Source of the DNA: Syntrophaceae bacterium UBA6078
GTDB taxonomy: Bacteria > Desulfobacterota > Syntrophia > Syntrophales > UBA2210
Direction: 5' to 3'
NCBI GenBank assembly: GCA_002428735.1
Contig: DIXO01000013.1
Span: 1-25,480 of the forward strand
DNA: 25,480 nucleotides
Every line of letters begins with the position of its first letter. The stretch's first letter is position 1. The translations under genes were made by a program, and so were the position numbers. Under the pieces are notes generated by a model. That model was not told where the DNA came from, did no database searches, and saw only the letters and a program-made list of their open reading frames with translations. Below are positions 6,872 to 14,383 of this stretch, in pieces.

Positions 6872-8347
6872 ATGGCGATTATGGAAGGCTTTTTACATGT
6901 ACTGCACCCCATGCATTTCCCCTTTCTCCTCCTGGGGGTCGTGCTGGGGATTACCGTCGGCGCTCTGCCGGGGCTCACGGCGTCGGTGGGGATCATTCTT
7001 CTCCTCCCCTTTGTTTTCAATCTCGATGTCGGTACCGCCATGGTCATGTTGTGCGGCGCCTTCTGCGGGGGCATTTACGGCGGATCCATATCGGCTATCC
7101 TGATCGCAACCCCGGGCACGCCATCATCGGCGGCCACCGTTCTTGACGGCTACCCGCTGGCGCAGAAAGGGGAGGCGGGGAAAGCAATCGGCGTGGCGAC
7201 AATTGCTTCCACCATCGGTGGAATCTTATCCACATTCTGTCTCATGTTCTTTGCGCCGAAACTGGCCGGGATCGCCCTTCAATTCGGCCCGGTAGAGTAT
7301 TTCGGCCTCACCGTATTCGGGCTCACCATCATCGCAAGCGTGGCGGGTAAATCGCTTACCAAGGGGCTGATTGCGGGTATTCTGGGGATGCTGATCGCCA
7401 CGGTGGGCATTGATCCGGTGGAGGGATATGCCCGCTATTCCTTCGGTATTCCCAACCTGATGGGCGGATTCAGCTTGCTTCCGGTACTGATCGGCGTATT
7501 CGCCATATCCCAGATATTTCTCCAACTGGAGGAGGTCGGCAAAAAAGAATTCAAAAAGTTCAACCAGAAGGTGGGCAAGGTACTGCCATCTCTCAAGGAA
7601 CTAAAGAATATCTTTCCCATTATTATTTCCAGCTCCTTCCTGGGGACCTTTATCGGAATCATCCCGGGCACCGGGGGGACGATTGCGTCATTCCTTGCGT
7701 ATAACGAGGCCAAACGGTGGTCGAAAGATCCCGATTCCTTCGGAAAGGGAAATCTGAAAGGGATCGCCGCTCCCGAAGCGGCGAATAATGGCACAACCGG
7801 CGGGGCGATGGTGCCGCTGCTGACCCTCGGGATTCCGGGCGATGTGGTCACGGCGGTCATGCTCGGCTGCTTCATGCTGGTGGGTCTGAAACCGGGACCT
7901 CTGCTCTTCAAGGAGCACCCGGAGGTTGTTTCCGCTATTTTTGCCGGTCTTCTCCTGGCCAACGTACTCATACTGATGCTGGGATTTGTCAGTGTGAAGG
8001 TATTCCCCAAGGTTTTAATGGTGCCGCCCGGACTGCTTTTCCCGGTGATCTTCGCCCTCTGTTTTCTGGGGTCCTTTTCGCTGAACAACAGTACCTATGA
8101 CATGTTCATTGCGCTGGTTTTCGGCATTATCGGGTATATCATGAGTAAAAATGGATATCCCGCGGCTCCGCTGGTTATCGGCGTCATTCTGGGACCCATC
8201 GCGGAGGATGCCCTGGCCCGTGCGCTGATTATTTCCCATGGCGACTGGAGCACCCTTGTCGGTTCTCCGATTGCCATATTCTTCTATGTAATTTCGTCAA
8301 TTTCCGTCATTTATTCCCTTAAGAGGCAGTTGACCCATAAGGAGTGA
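6872..8347 (+). CDS. tctA: Tripartite tricarboxylate transporter large permease TctA
   Basis: A 491-aa polytopic inner-membrane protein with about 11-12 hydrophobic segments. Conserved TctA motifs are clear: GALPGLTASVGI near residue 30, YGGSISAILIATPGTPSSAAT near 68, and the internal repeat IIPGTGGTIASFLAYNEAKRWSK around 265-285 followed by GIAAPEAANNGTTGGAMVPLLTLGIPG. The two PG-containing re-entrant loops probably bind the substrate. Length matches the family (about 500 aa). It uses an ion gradient to import the ligand presented by TctC. GAAAAGGGAGATG precedes the start. Confidence 0.95.
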   Translation: MAIMEGFLHVLHPMHFPFLLLGVVLGITVGALPGLTASVGIILLLPFVFNLDVGTAMVMLCGAFCGGIYGGSISAILIATPGTPSSAATVLDGYPLAQKGEAGKAIGVATIASTIGGILSTFCLMFFAPKLAGIALQFGPVEYFGLTVFGLTIIASVAGKSLTKGLIAGILGMLIATVGIDPVEGYARYSFGIPNLMGGFSLLPVLIGVFAISQIFLQLEEVGKKEFKKFNQKVGKVLPSLKELKNIFPIIISSSFLGTFIGIIPGTGGTIASFLAYNEAKRWSKDPDSFGKGNLKGIAAPEAANNGTTGGAMVPLLTLGIPGDVVTAVMLGCFMLVGLKPGPLLFKEHPEVVSAIFAGLLLANVLILMLGFVSVKVFPKVLMVPPGLLFPVIFALCFLGSFSLNNSTYDMFIALVFGIIGYIMSKNGYPAAPLVIGVILGPIAEDALARALIISHGDWSTLVGSPIAIFFYVISSISVIYSLKRQLTHKE

Positions 8348-8387
8348 CCGGTCGCAGCGACAGCTACGCAATGGAGAGTGATACAAC

Positions 8388-9173
8388 ATGGAACAGATCT
8401 TCAGTCTCAAAGATAAGGTAGCGATTATCACCGGCGGGAACGGCGGTATCGGGAAGGAGATCGCGCGGGCCTTCGCGGGCATGGGAGCACACATTGTCAT
8501 CGCGGCGCGCAACGAGCAAAAGACCGCAGATGCGGAGCGTGAGCTCGGAGAAGCATTCGGCATCCGGACGCTGGGTCTGAAGATTGATGTCGGGGATGAG
8601 AAACAGGTCTCCCGCATGGTGGACGAGACCATTGAAAAATTCAAGCGCGTCGACATCCTGGTGAATAACGCCGGGATCAATATCCGAAAGATGCCCCAGG
8701 ATTATGAAATGTCAGAATGGGATGAAATCATCAGGATCAACCTGCGCGGCGTGTTCCTGTGTTCCCAGGCGGTCTATCCGGCAATGAAGAAGAACGGCGG
8801 CGGCAAGATCATCAATATCGGTTCCATGGCGTCCATATTCGGCCATGCCAGGATGGCGCCATACGGTACCAGCAAAGGCGGCGTTGTTCAGATGACGCGC
8901 AGTCTGGCCGTGGCCTGGGCGCCCGACAATATCCAGGTCAACGTGATTCTTCCGGGCTGGATCAATACACCCCTCACCATGCAGGCGCGCAGGGATCTCC
9001 CCGGGCTCGAGCACAGGGTCACGGCGCGGACACCGGCGGGACGGTGGGGAGAACCGCAGGATCTGGCCGGCGCGGCCATTTTTCTGGCAGCCCCCGCCTC
9101 TGATTTCGTAACCGGGGCAGCCCTCCCCGTCGATGGCGGTTTTTCAATCATGCATATCGAAGACGTTCCATGA
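8388..9173 (+). CDS. SDR-family NAD(P)-dependent dehydrogenase, sugar-acid type
   Basis: A 261-aa classical short-chain dehydrogenase. The Rossmann glycine motif TGGNGGIG is at 15-22, NNAG at 93-96, and the catalytic residues are Asn118, Ser146, Tyr159 and Lys163 (YGTSK). The C terminus has the usual FVTGAALPVDGG. It most resembles gluconate 5-dehydrogenase / 2-deoxy-D-gluconate 3-dehydrogenase (KduD-like) members in layout. It lies 40 bases after tctA in the sugar-acid cluster, so it likely oxidises a hydroxyl of the imported acid or reduces a keto-acid toward KDG. The exact substrate and cofactor are not readable from sequence; Arg41 after strand 2 (AARN) is compatible with NADP. Confidence 0.9.
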   Translation: MEQIFSLKDKVAIITGGNGGIGKEIARAFAGMGAHIVIAARNEQKTADAERELGEAFGIRTLGLKIDVGDEKQVSRMVDETIEKFKRVDILVNNAGINIRKMPQDYEMSEWDEIIRINLRGVFLCSQAVYPAMKKNGGGKIINIGSMASIFGHARMAPYGTSKGGVVQMTRSLAVAWAPDNIQVNVILPGWINTPLTMQARRDLPGLEHRVTARTPAGRWGEPQDLAGAAIFLAAPASDFVTGAALPVDGGFSIMHIEDVP

Positions 9174-9207
9174 CGATGTGAGCGAAGGAAGGTTTTGCCA
9201 TGGGGCG

Positions 9208-9224
9208 CCATTCCTATGGAATGG
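9208..9224 (+). promoter_or_regulatory. Perfect inverted repeat between the two dehydrogenase genes
   Basis: CCATTCC-TAT-GGAATGG is a 7+3+7 perfect palindrome in the 145-bp gap before the Ldh2-family gene. It could be an RNA hairpin tuning the downstream gene or a dimeric operator. No U tract follows, so it is not a terminator. Confidence 0.35.
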
Positions 9225-9318
9225 GGATGGTTTCCTCCAAAGCATGTTTTCCCTGGTTGGCTGGGAAGGTTGTTCAACAATACTCACAACCGCAAAACGT
9301 CGGGAAGGGCGTGTGGCC

Positions 9319-10365
9319 ATGAAAGACTCGTATGTGGTTCCAGCAGATGATTTGAGGGAATTTGCACAGGCAATTTTTCAAAAGGTCAAGGTGCCGGTGA
9401 AGCACGCCAGAGAAACGGCAGAGATTTTAGTAGACGCCAATCTCAGAGGTATCGACACCCATGGGGTGTATCTCTGCGATCTCTATGCGAGGCGCCTGGA
9501 AAAACAGTTGATCAATCCCCAGCCGAAATTTCATTTTGAAAAAAAGCGGGGAGGCATCGGCATATTGGATGCCGATTTTTCCCTCGGGCAGCCCGCCACA
9601 CTGGAAGCGGCCCGACGTGCCGTCCATCTGGCCGGGGACGCCGGCGTCGGTATCGTGGCGGTAAAAAATTCGAATCATTTTGGCGCGGCGGCCTACTATG
9701 CTGAATATATTGCCGGCAGGGATTGCATCGGATTGGTCATGAGCAACGGCGAATGCGACGTTATCCCCTTCGGCGGCCGGGAAAAGTTTCTGGGAACTGA
9801 CCCCATCTGCTGCTGCGTTCCGTCCGAACAACGGCCCTGGTATTGCATGGATATGGCCACCAGTGAAGTTGCGTTCGGCAAAGTTCGGGCCGCGGCTGAA
9901 GCGGGACAATCAATTCCGGCAAACTGGGCGGTCGACCGTGACGGGAAGCCGGTCACCGACGCCCGGAAGGCCTATGCCGTGGTGCCCATGAGCGGTCCCA
10001 AAGGATATGCCCTGGGGATGATGGTTGAAATTCTTTCGAGCGCTTTGACCGGCATGCCCTGTGGCGCTCATATCGTACGAAAGTTCGAAGATTGGGAAAA
10101 CAGGGCATTCATGGGCCATTATGTGCAGGCTATCGATATTTCCGCTTTCTGTCCCGTGGAAGAGTTTAAGCGGCGCATGGATGAATTCCTTGCCGATCTC
10201 AGGAATCAGCCCAAAGCGCCGGGGGTGACCGAAATACTGATTCCTGGCGAGCCCGAATGGCGGAAAAAACTAAACCGGTCGAGGGAAGGCTGCCCCATTC
10301 GGAGGGAGGACGCCCACTTGCTCGCCAAACTCGGCGGGGATATGGGAGTTCCGTTCCCACTCTGA
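9319..10365 (+). CDS. Ldh2-family (malate/L-lactate/ureidoglycolate-type) dehydrogenase
   Basis: A 348-aa NAD(P)-dependent oxidoreductase of the Ldh/YlbC/YiaK fold, unrelated to Rossmann-type lactate dehydrogenase. The signature LRGIDTHGV contains Arg43 and catalytic His48. NSNHFGAAAYY (about 116-126) and GPKGYALGMMVEILSSALTG are the cofactor-binding and active-site stretches. The frame is open upstream to 9133, but homology begins at the ATG at 9319. The ribosome site there (GGGAAGGG) is somewhat distant. Members of this family reduce 2-oxo acids, including 2,3-diketo-L-gulonate, so in this cluster it probably handles a 2-keto sugar acid or ring-opened product. It is the last gene of the + strand cluster. 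Confidence 0.88.
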   Translation: MKDSYVVPADDLREFAQAIFQKVKVPVKHARETAEILVDANLRGIDTHGVYLCDLYARRLEKQLINPQPKFHFEKKRGGIGILDADFSLGQPATLEAARRAVHLAGDAGVGIVAVKNSNHFGAAAYYAEYIAGRDCIGLVMSNGECDVIPFGGREKFLGTDPICCCVPSEQRPWYCMDMATSEVAFGKVRAAAEAGQSIPANWAVDRDGKPVTDARKAYAVVPMSGPKGYALGMMVEILSSALTGMPCGAHIVRKFEDWENRAFMGHYVQAIDISAFCPVEEFKRRMDEFLADLRNQPKAPGVTEILIPGEPEWRKKLNRSREGCPIRREDAHLLAKLGGDMGVPFPL

Positions 10366-10435
10366 TCAACGAGTGATTGCCTGATGCGGCCGCCATACTT
10401 TTTCTCCCGCGAAGGGAGGGTGGTAATATGGAGGA

Positions 10436-10598
10436 TCAGCGTACATGGCTAAAAACTCTCGATCTCTGCCTCCAACGCTTCCGCTAACAATTGCCCGGCA
10501 CCGCTACGAAAAATATCCGTAATGAAATCGTCAACAAAAGTTTCTGTCTTTTTCGTTTCTATTCCGTTACTTCTATTGATGGTGTGTGTATTTTCTTC
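10436..10598 (-). pseudogene. Decayed IS256-family (Mutator-like) transposase N-terminal fragment
   Basis: Reading the minus strand from about 10598 gives an open stretch with KKTETFVDDFITDIFRSGAG followed by QLLAEALEAEIESF, the N-terminal domain pattern of IS256-type transposases. It has no start codon, reaches a stop at 10451-10449, and continues after a one-base frameshift as LAMYAD before similarity ends near 10436. The rest of the transposase, including the DDE catalytic region, is missing. It is a relic at the junction between the sugar-acid cluster and the AT-rich signalling region. In the wider gap 10366-10685 I see no other gene. The family call is by recognition of this motif, not by a search. 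Confidence 0.65.
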
Positions 10599-10622
10599 TT
10601 ACTTTGCAGTGTCGGGCAATTG
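10488..10622. repeat. Inverted repeat flanking part of the transposase relic
   Basis: CAATTGCCCGGCAC at 10488-10501 is matched in inverse orientation by GTGTCGGGCAATTG at 10609-10622, 13 of 14 positions. One arm lies inside the relic coding sequence (codons for GAGQL), the other just upstream of the recognisable frame. It may be a rearrangement product or coincidental hairpin; it is not at the ends of a complete element. Confidence 0.45.
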
Positions 10623-10685
10623 AGCTGGCAACCGCCCAGAGGATACGCCACCTGATATCTCATACACAACTTTCGACGATATCTC

Positions 10686-11381
10686 TTAAAATCTGAAGGT
10701 ATAGGCAAGCAATGCCCCGCCTGATGGTAAAGGCGTAAAGCTGAGATGCTCAAGTTCTTCCATATTCTTCAGCCATTCTGGTGCCCATGACTGGGTTTTG
10801 GCATAACGATATGCTTGAAAAGCAGCAAGGGCAACCAAGGTGCCGGCAAAGATATCCGCTGTTCCTTTGTTGGAATGGAACTCAACCCCGCTCAGATCCC
10901 CCTGGAACGAATTGCCATTGATCTTATTTGTTTTTTCAATGAACCAATAGTCGACGGCATAGAAAATGGGGTTGAGGATATTCCACAACATCATGCCGCG
11001 GATAAAGCTATCATTTTTATCGATCTTGTCAGCGTACAGAATAAATTCAGAGCAACCGGCTTGTGCCAATAAACCGGCAGAATTAACAGCCAATCCCCTG
11101 TCGTCATTTTTCGAATGTTCTGTAAAGGATATTGGCTGGTTGACGTTACCTATTTCCCAGTCCATCGATGTGCCTGTTACGCCGGCAATGAGCGCATGCG
11201 CGCCTTCATGGATCATAAAGGCCGCCACAATACCGCCGGTAAATTTTATGACAGGCGGAACTTCAGTGGAATTGTCGGCGGCACGCGCCAAACTCGCCAC
11301 CAATAAGGTGCCGATGCATATGATTAATCCAATGGACCTCGCCTTTTTCGATATACACGCTATGCCCGTGAACATAACCAT
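10686..11381 (-). CDS. Membrane protein with HEGAH zinc-metalloprotease-like motif, function unknown
   Basis: A 231-aa protein I do not recognise as a named family. Residues 1-34 look like a signal peptide or anchor ending ARA. A hydrophobic segment (about 45-70) contains HEGAH at 58-62, an HExxH zinc-binding motif placed in a membrane helix as in M50 site-2-type peptidases. Further hydrophobic stretches lie near 100-115, 130-150 (NILNPIFYAVDYWF, with an Asp where M50 proteins carry their third ligand) and 175-195. The C terminus ends in Phe. I chose the ATG at 11381 because AGGAG precedes it; a TTG at 11450 would overlap the upstream response regulator by four bases. It follows the receiver-only regulator on the same strand, so the two are probably co-transcribed. 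A protease role is inference. Confidence 0.65.
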   Translation of the reverse strand: MVMFTGIACISKKARSIGLIICIGTLLVASLARAADNSTEVPPVIKFTGGIVAAFMIHEGAHALIAGVTGTSMDWEIGNVNQPISFTEHSKNDDRGLAVNSAGLLAQAGCSEFILYADKIDKNDSFIRGMMLWNILNPIFYAVDYWFIEKTNKINGNSFQGDLSGVEFHSNKGTADIFAGTLVALAAFQAYRYAKTQSWAPEWLKNMEELEHLSFTPLPSGGALLAYTFRF

Positions 11382-11446
11382 CTGCGCTCCTGTACTTTCT
11401 AACGGCGGATTCATTACTCGATTCGCTTGCCAAGTCAGCGCGCATA

Positions 11447-11845
11447 TCAAGGGATGGCAGGCGTCGATTCACAGATTTCACGCATGATCAGTCTATTCAG
11501 TAGAGGAATAAGATCGATACGGATTTTAGACTTGGCGATATAACCGCTCGCTCCGGCCGAGAGAGAGGCACACCGATGAACATCATCATCAAAAATAGAA
11601 AGAACAATAACCTTCGTACTCGGATGTTCATTCTTCAATTGCCGGGTAGCTTCAATCCCATTGATTCCGGGCATATGAATATCCATAATCACTATGTCCG
11701 GCTTCTCCTTTGCAAAAAATTCAATAGCATCAACACCAGATACGACCGTGGCTATGGCGTAGTCCGAAAAAATGATTTTCAGCCAGTCCTGAAGAAGTCT
11801 GCCCAAGTTCTCGTTGTCATCGACAATTAAAATAGTTTTTGACAT
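11447..11845 (-). CDS. Receiver-only (CheY-like) response regulator
   Basis: A 132-aa single receiver domain. The acidic pair is Asp9-Asp10, the phosphoacceptor Asp55 (VIMDIHMPG), the switch Ser in IVLSIFDDD, and Lys in YIAKSK. About ten residues follow the domain and there is no DNA-binding output. It lies downstream of a NarL-type regulator on the same strand and upstream of the HEGAH membrane protein. A histidine kinase is encoded on the opposite strand nearby. It may act by protein-protein contact or as a phosphate sink in the local signalling circuit. Its ribosome site (GGATGG) is weak and a perfect palindrome sits just upstream. Confidence 0.9.
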   Translation of the reverse strand: MSKTILIVDDNENLGRLLQDWLKIIFSDYAIATVVSGVDAIEFFAKEKPDIVIMDIHMPGINGIEATRQLKNEHPSTKVIVLSIFDDDVHRCASLSAGASGYIAKSKIRIDLIPLLNRLIMREICESTPAIP

Positions 11846-11853
11846 CCATCCGT

Positions 11854-11871
11854 CTCATTTGAATAAATGAG
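11854..11871. promoter_or_regulatory. 18-bp perfect inverted repeat upstream of the receiver gene
   Basis: CTCATTT-GAAT-AAATGAG is a 7+4+7 perfect palindrome, 8 bases upstream of the receiver gene start on the minus strand. Its arms contain ATGAG, loosely like the TTGAGG repeats in the divergent region at 12752-12785. It could be an operator or a 5'-UTR hairpin that limits translation. The rest of the 11846-11986 gap holds no gene. Confidence 0.45.
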
Positions 11872-11986
11872 GAACTTTCACGTTAATCTAATGAGTTCGG
11901 ATAAATTTGTCTGGCAGGATATTTTGATAGATCGTGTCGGGAATATTTGACAAATAATGAGGGGAAACTTTGACTTACAGGAAGGT

Positions 11987-12640
11987 TTATTCGATGGATG
12001 TCAATCCGTGCTGAATCGCGAACTTGACCAGTGAGGGTAGATCATGAATGTCCAGTTTATCCATGATGCGCACTTTATAGGTTTCAACCGTTTTTTTTGA
12101 AATATAGAGCATTTCGGCAATGGTTTGATTTGACCGCCCCTCCACGGTCAGTTTCAGTACATCGCGCTCCCGAGGGCTCAGTTTATCAAGTGGCTGCTCC
12201 TGCACGCCAGGTTTCAGTTTATCGACGTAATCATCAAACAGGATATCAGCAATCTTCTCGCTTAAATAGCGCTTGCCCGCGCTGATAGCCTTGATTGCTT
12301 TAATAACTTCCATGCCGGCGGACTGCTTGAGAAGATAGCCTACCGCACCAGCCTTAAGAGCTCTTTGTACATGTTCTGTTGATCCATGCATGGAAAGGAT
12401 GATCACCTTAGCCGATAGTCCTGATTCGGCAAGATGCCGTGTTACCTCTATGCCATCCATATCCGGCATGGATATATCCATGACCACAACATCCGGTTTG
12501 AGCTTGCGTATCTCAGATATGGCATCTATTCCCGTTGAGCAGGTCGCTATCACCTTGATATTCGGATCGCTTTGCAGCAACATCTGCAACCCTTCACGGA
12601 TGACGGCATGGTCATCGACGATAATTACCCTGATCGGCAT
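11987..12640 (-). CDS. NarL/FixJ-family response regulator with LuxR-type HTH
   Basis: A 217-aa two-domain regulator. The receiver domain has Asp9-Asp10, phosphoacceptor Asp55 (VVVMDISMPDMDG), and Lys in GYLLKQSAG. The C-terminal LuxR/GerE helix-turn-helix (about 148-212) shows LSPRERDVLKLTVEGRSNQT and ISKKTVETYKVRIMDKLDI. I start at the ATG at 12640, where the receiver homology begins and the length fits the family; a longer frame would add 31 residues without homology. It is divergent from a HisKA_3 histidine kinase, the natural partner class for NarL-type regulators. It probably binds the repeat cluster in the shared upstream region; that is inference. Confidence 0.93.
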   Translation of the reverse strand: MPIRVIIVDDHAVIREGLQMLLQSDPNIKVIATCSTGIDAISEIRKLKPDVVVMDISMPDMDGIEVTRHLAESGLSAKVIILSMHGSTEHVQRALKAGAVGYLLKQSAGMEVIKAIKAISAGKRYLSEKIADILFDDYVDKLKPGVQEQPLDKLSPRERDVLKLTVEGRSNQTIAEMLYISKKTVETYKVRIMDKLDIHDLPSLVKFAIQHGLTSIE

Positions 12641-12961
12641 ATATGCACCTGAAGAATCTTTCTGTGTACTATTATTGTTTGTAATTTTGCATATTTTCAA
12701 AAAATCATCAACTAAAGATATGTAATGAATCAATCAGATTTTAAAAAAATCCCTCAATATGTTGAGGTTCCACCAAATATTGAGGTCAAACACATCATTT
12801 TATCTTTTTCTGCCGTTTGCGCCTCTTAAGCCAATCCCCTGTTATGAAAGGATTAACAAAACTTATTATTATCTTTCAGCTGTTGGCAGGCCATTTGCTG
12901 TTACTACCTTAAGTCTGTAATGCCTTGTTGTTTGGAAGGCGAATTCAGAAAGGTTGCGATT
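12641..12961. promoter_or_regulatory. Divergent regulatory region with TTGAGG repeats
   Basis: This 321-bp AT-rich region separates the divergent regulator and kinase genes and holds no gene. CCTCAA-TATG-TTGAGG (12752-12767) is a perfect palindrome. A third copy, ATATTGAGG (12777-12785), is the exact reverse complement of CCTCAATAT (12752-12760). The cluster thus has three TTGAGG half-sites, two facing and one repeated, as expected for a dimeric DNA-binding regulator. No promoter hexamers on either strand are convincing. Confidence 0.5.
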
Positions 12962-14095
12962 ATGTCAGATACAAATGCCACACTGAGTGGGCGAATTGCG
13001 CTGCTGGAAGCGACGTTGCTGGAAAAGGAGAGAACCGGGGAGGCGCTGCGAGATTCCGAGAAGCGCTACCGGCGACTTTTTGAATCAGCCAAGGACGGTA
13101 TCCTGATTCTCGACGCCGATACGGGCAAGGTCGTTGATGTCAATCCTTTTCTGTTGCATTTACTCGGTTATTCTTACGAGGCGTTATACGGGAAACATAT
13201 CTGGGAACTGGGTGTCTTTAAAGATATTGCCGCATCCAAGGAGGCTTTCACGATTCTGCAAGACAACGAATACATCCGGTATGACGATTTGCCTCTGGAA
13301 ACCATCGTCGGGCAACCTATCGCTGTGGAGTTTGTAAGTAATGTGTACTTTGTAGACTCTAGCAAGGTGATCCAGTGCAACATCCGTGACATCTCCGCAC
13401 GCAAGCAGGCAGAGGATAGACAGCTGGAATCGTACAGGAAGATAAAGGAACTCAATAGAAGGTTGGCAGAAATGGAAGAAACCGAGAAAAGAACCCTGTC
13501 GGCAATACTTCATGACGATTTTGGTCAGAATCTAACCTCCTTGAGCATGAGCCTTAACCTGGCGAAACTGCAGCTCAACGGACAGACAAAAGGGAATGCG
13601 AATCTGAGGCTGGATGATGCGATAAGCCTGGTGGAAAAATTGGGAGATCAACTGCACACCATCATATCAGACCTTCGCCCAACGGTTCTTGATAATTTCG
13701 GCATTTTTGCCGCGCTGAAATGGTATAGTCAGCAGTGCAAGTTGAGAACAGGGGTGGATGTCATTATCTCCGGTGATACTTTCGAGGACAGACTGCCCCT
13801 GCAGACAGAAATCATAATTTACAGGATCATTCAGGAAGCGGTAAGCAATGCCATCAAACATGCCGGGACATCATGTGTAGAGTTGTCAGCCAGTAAGAAG
13901 GAAATGCTGCGATTCACCATAACCGACAATGGCAAAGGCTTTGACATTGAGAAGAAAAGTGACATGGGAGGCAGAACAGGCCTTGGTCTGGATATCATGC
14001 AGGAAAGGGCGGAATCAATCGAAGGCAGTCTGAGTATTACATCAGCACCAGGCAGGGGTACGAAGGTTATCCTTGAGGTACCCTATACAATCTGA
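12962..14095 (+). CDS. Soluble PAS-domain histidine kinase, NarX/DegS (HisKA_3) class
   Basis: A 377-aa kinase without signal peptide or membrane segments. A short coiled coil (8-35) leads into a PAS domain (about 36-145; SEKRYRRLFESAKDGILILD, CNIRDISARKQAE). A helical HisKA_3 dimerisation domain (about 155-240) has the phospho-acceptor His184 in AILHDDFGQNLTSL. The HATPase_c domain (about 275-375) shows IIQEAVSNAIKHAG, TDNGKGF and GLGLDIMQERAE. The ATG at 12962 matches the start of homology; the frame extends upstream to 12920. It is divergent from the NarL-type regulator, its likely partner, and the nearby receiver-only protein is another possible target. A cytoplasmic cue is implied by the lack of membrane regions; its nature is unknown. 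Confidence 0.92.
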   Translation: MSDTNATLSGRIALLEATLLEKERTGEALRDSEKRYRRLFESAKDGILILDADTGKVVDVNPFLLHLLGYSYEALYGKHIWELGVFKDIAASKEAFTILQDNEYIRYDDLPLETIVGQPIAVEFVSNVYFVDSSKVIQCNIRDISARKQAEDRQLESYRKIKELNRRLAEMEETEKRTLSAILHDDFGQNLTSLSMSLNLAKLQLNGQTKGNANLRLDDAISLVEKLGDQLHTIISDLRPTVLDNFGIFAALKWYSQQCKLRTGVDVIISGDTFEDRLPLQTEIIIYRIIQEAVSNAIKHAGTSCVELSASKKEMLRFTITDNGKGFDIEKKSDMGGRTGLGLDIMQERAESIEGSLSITSAPGRGTKVILEVPYTI

Positions 14096-14383
14096 AAGAT
14101 ATTGTCGGAGAGAACGCTGCACCACGGCAATACGTTTATTTATCCCTTCAATGAATCGGAACATGGCGGGTTTGGGTGTCTCCTCCGTTAGAAACCGTTG
14201 AGCAGGAATCGCTTTGAGAAATTGTAAGACAGGGTCGGGTTAAACCGGTCCATATTGACTGGAAGCCGGGCAGGAAACACAATGGATGTGCCCTAACCTA
14301 TCTGAACAATTACTCTATCATGATGAAACAGGGGCGTTGATTTCTAACGGTTCTAACGCCGACATCTCTTCATTGAAGATCTC
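14096..14383. other. Intergenic gap between convergent genes, possible coding relic
   Basis: This 288-bp gap separates the kinase gene from the convergent radical SAM gene. A plus-strand stretch of about 40 codons (roughly 14216-14339; KPVHIDWKPGRKHNG, then ALTYLNNYS) is open but has no start and I cannot name a family, so it may be a degraded gene end. GGCGTT/AACGCC (about 14334-14363) can pair around an 18-base loop, but there is no clear U tract. No firm feature. Confidence 0.25.

Noticed and set aside
9133..9318. Upstream extension of the Ldh2-family frame
   Set aside because: It overlaps the SDR gene and encodes no family homology; the family N terminus begins at the ATG at 9319.
10396..10425. 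Terminator after the Ldh2-family gene (stem CTCCC-GCGAA-GGGAG)
   Set aside because: The stem is only five pairs and no U tract follows on the plus strand.
10559..10753. Minus-strand open frame of 64 codons overlapping the transposase relic and the end of the HEGAH gene
   Set aside because: It overlaps a better-supported gene, has no ribosome site and the recognisable transposase motif lies in a different frame.
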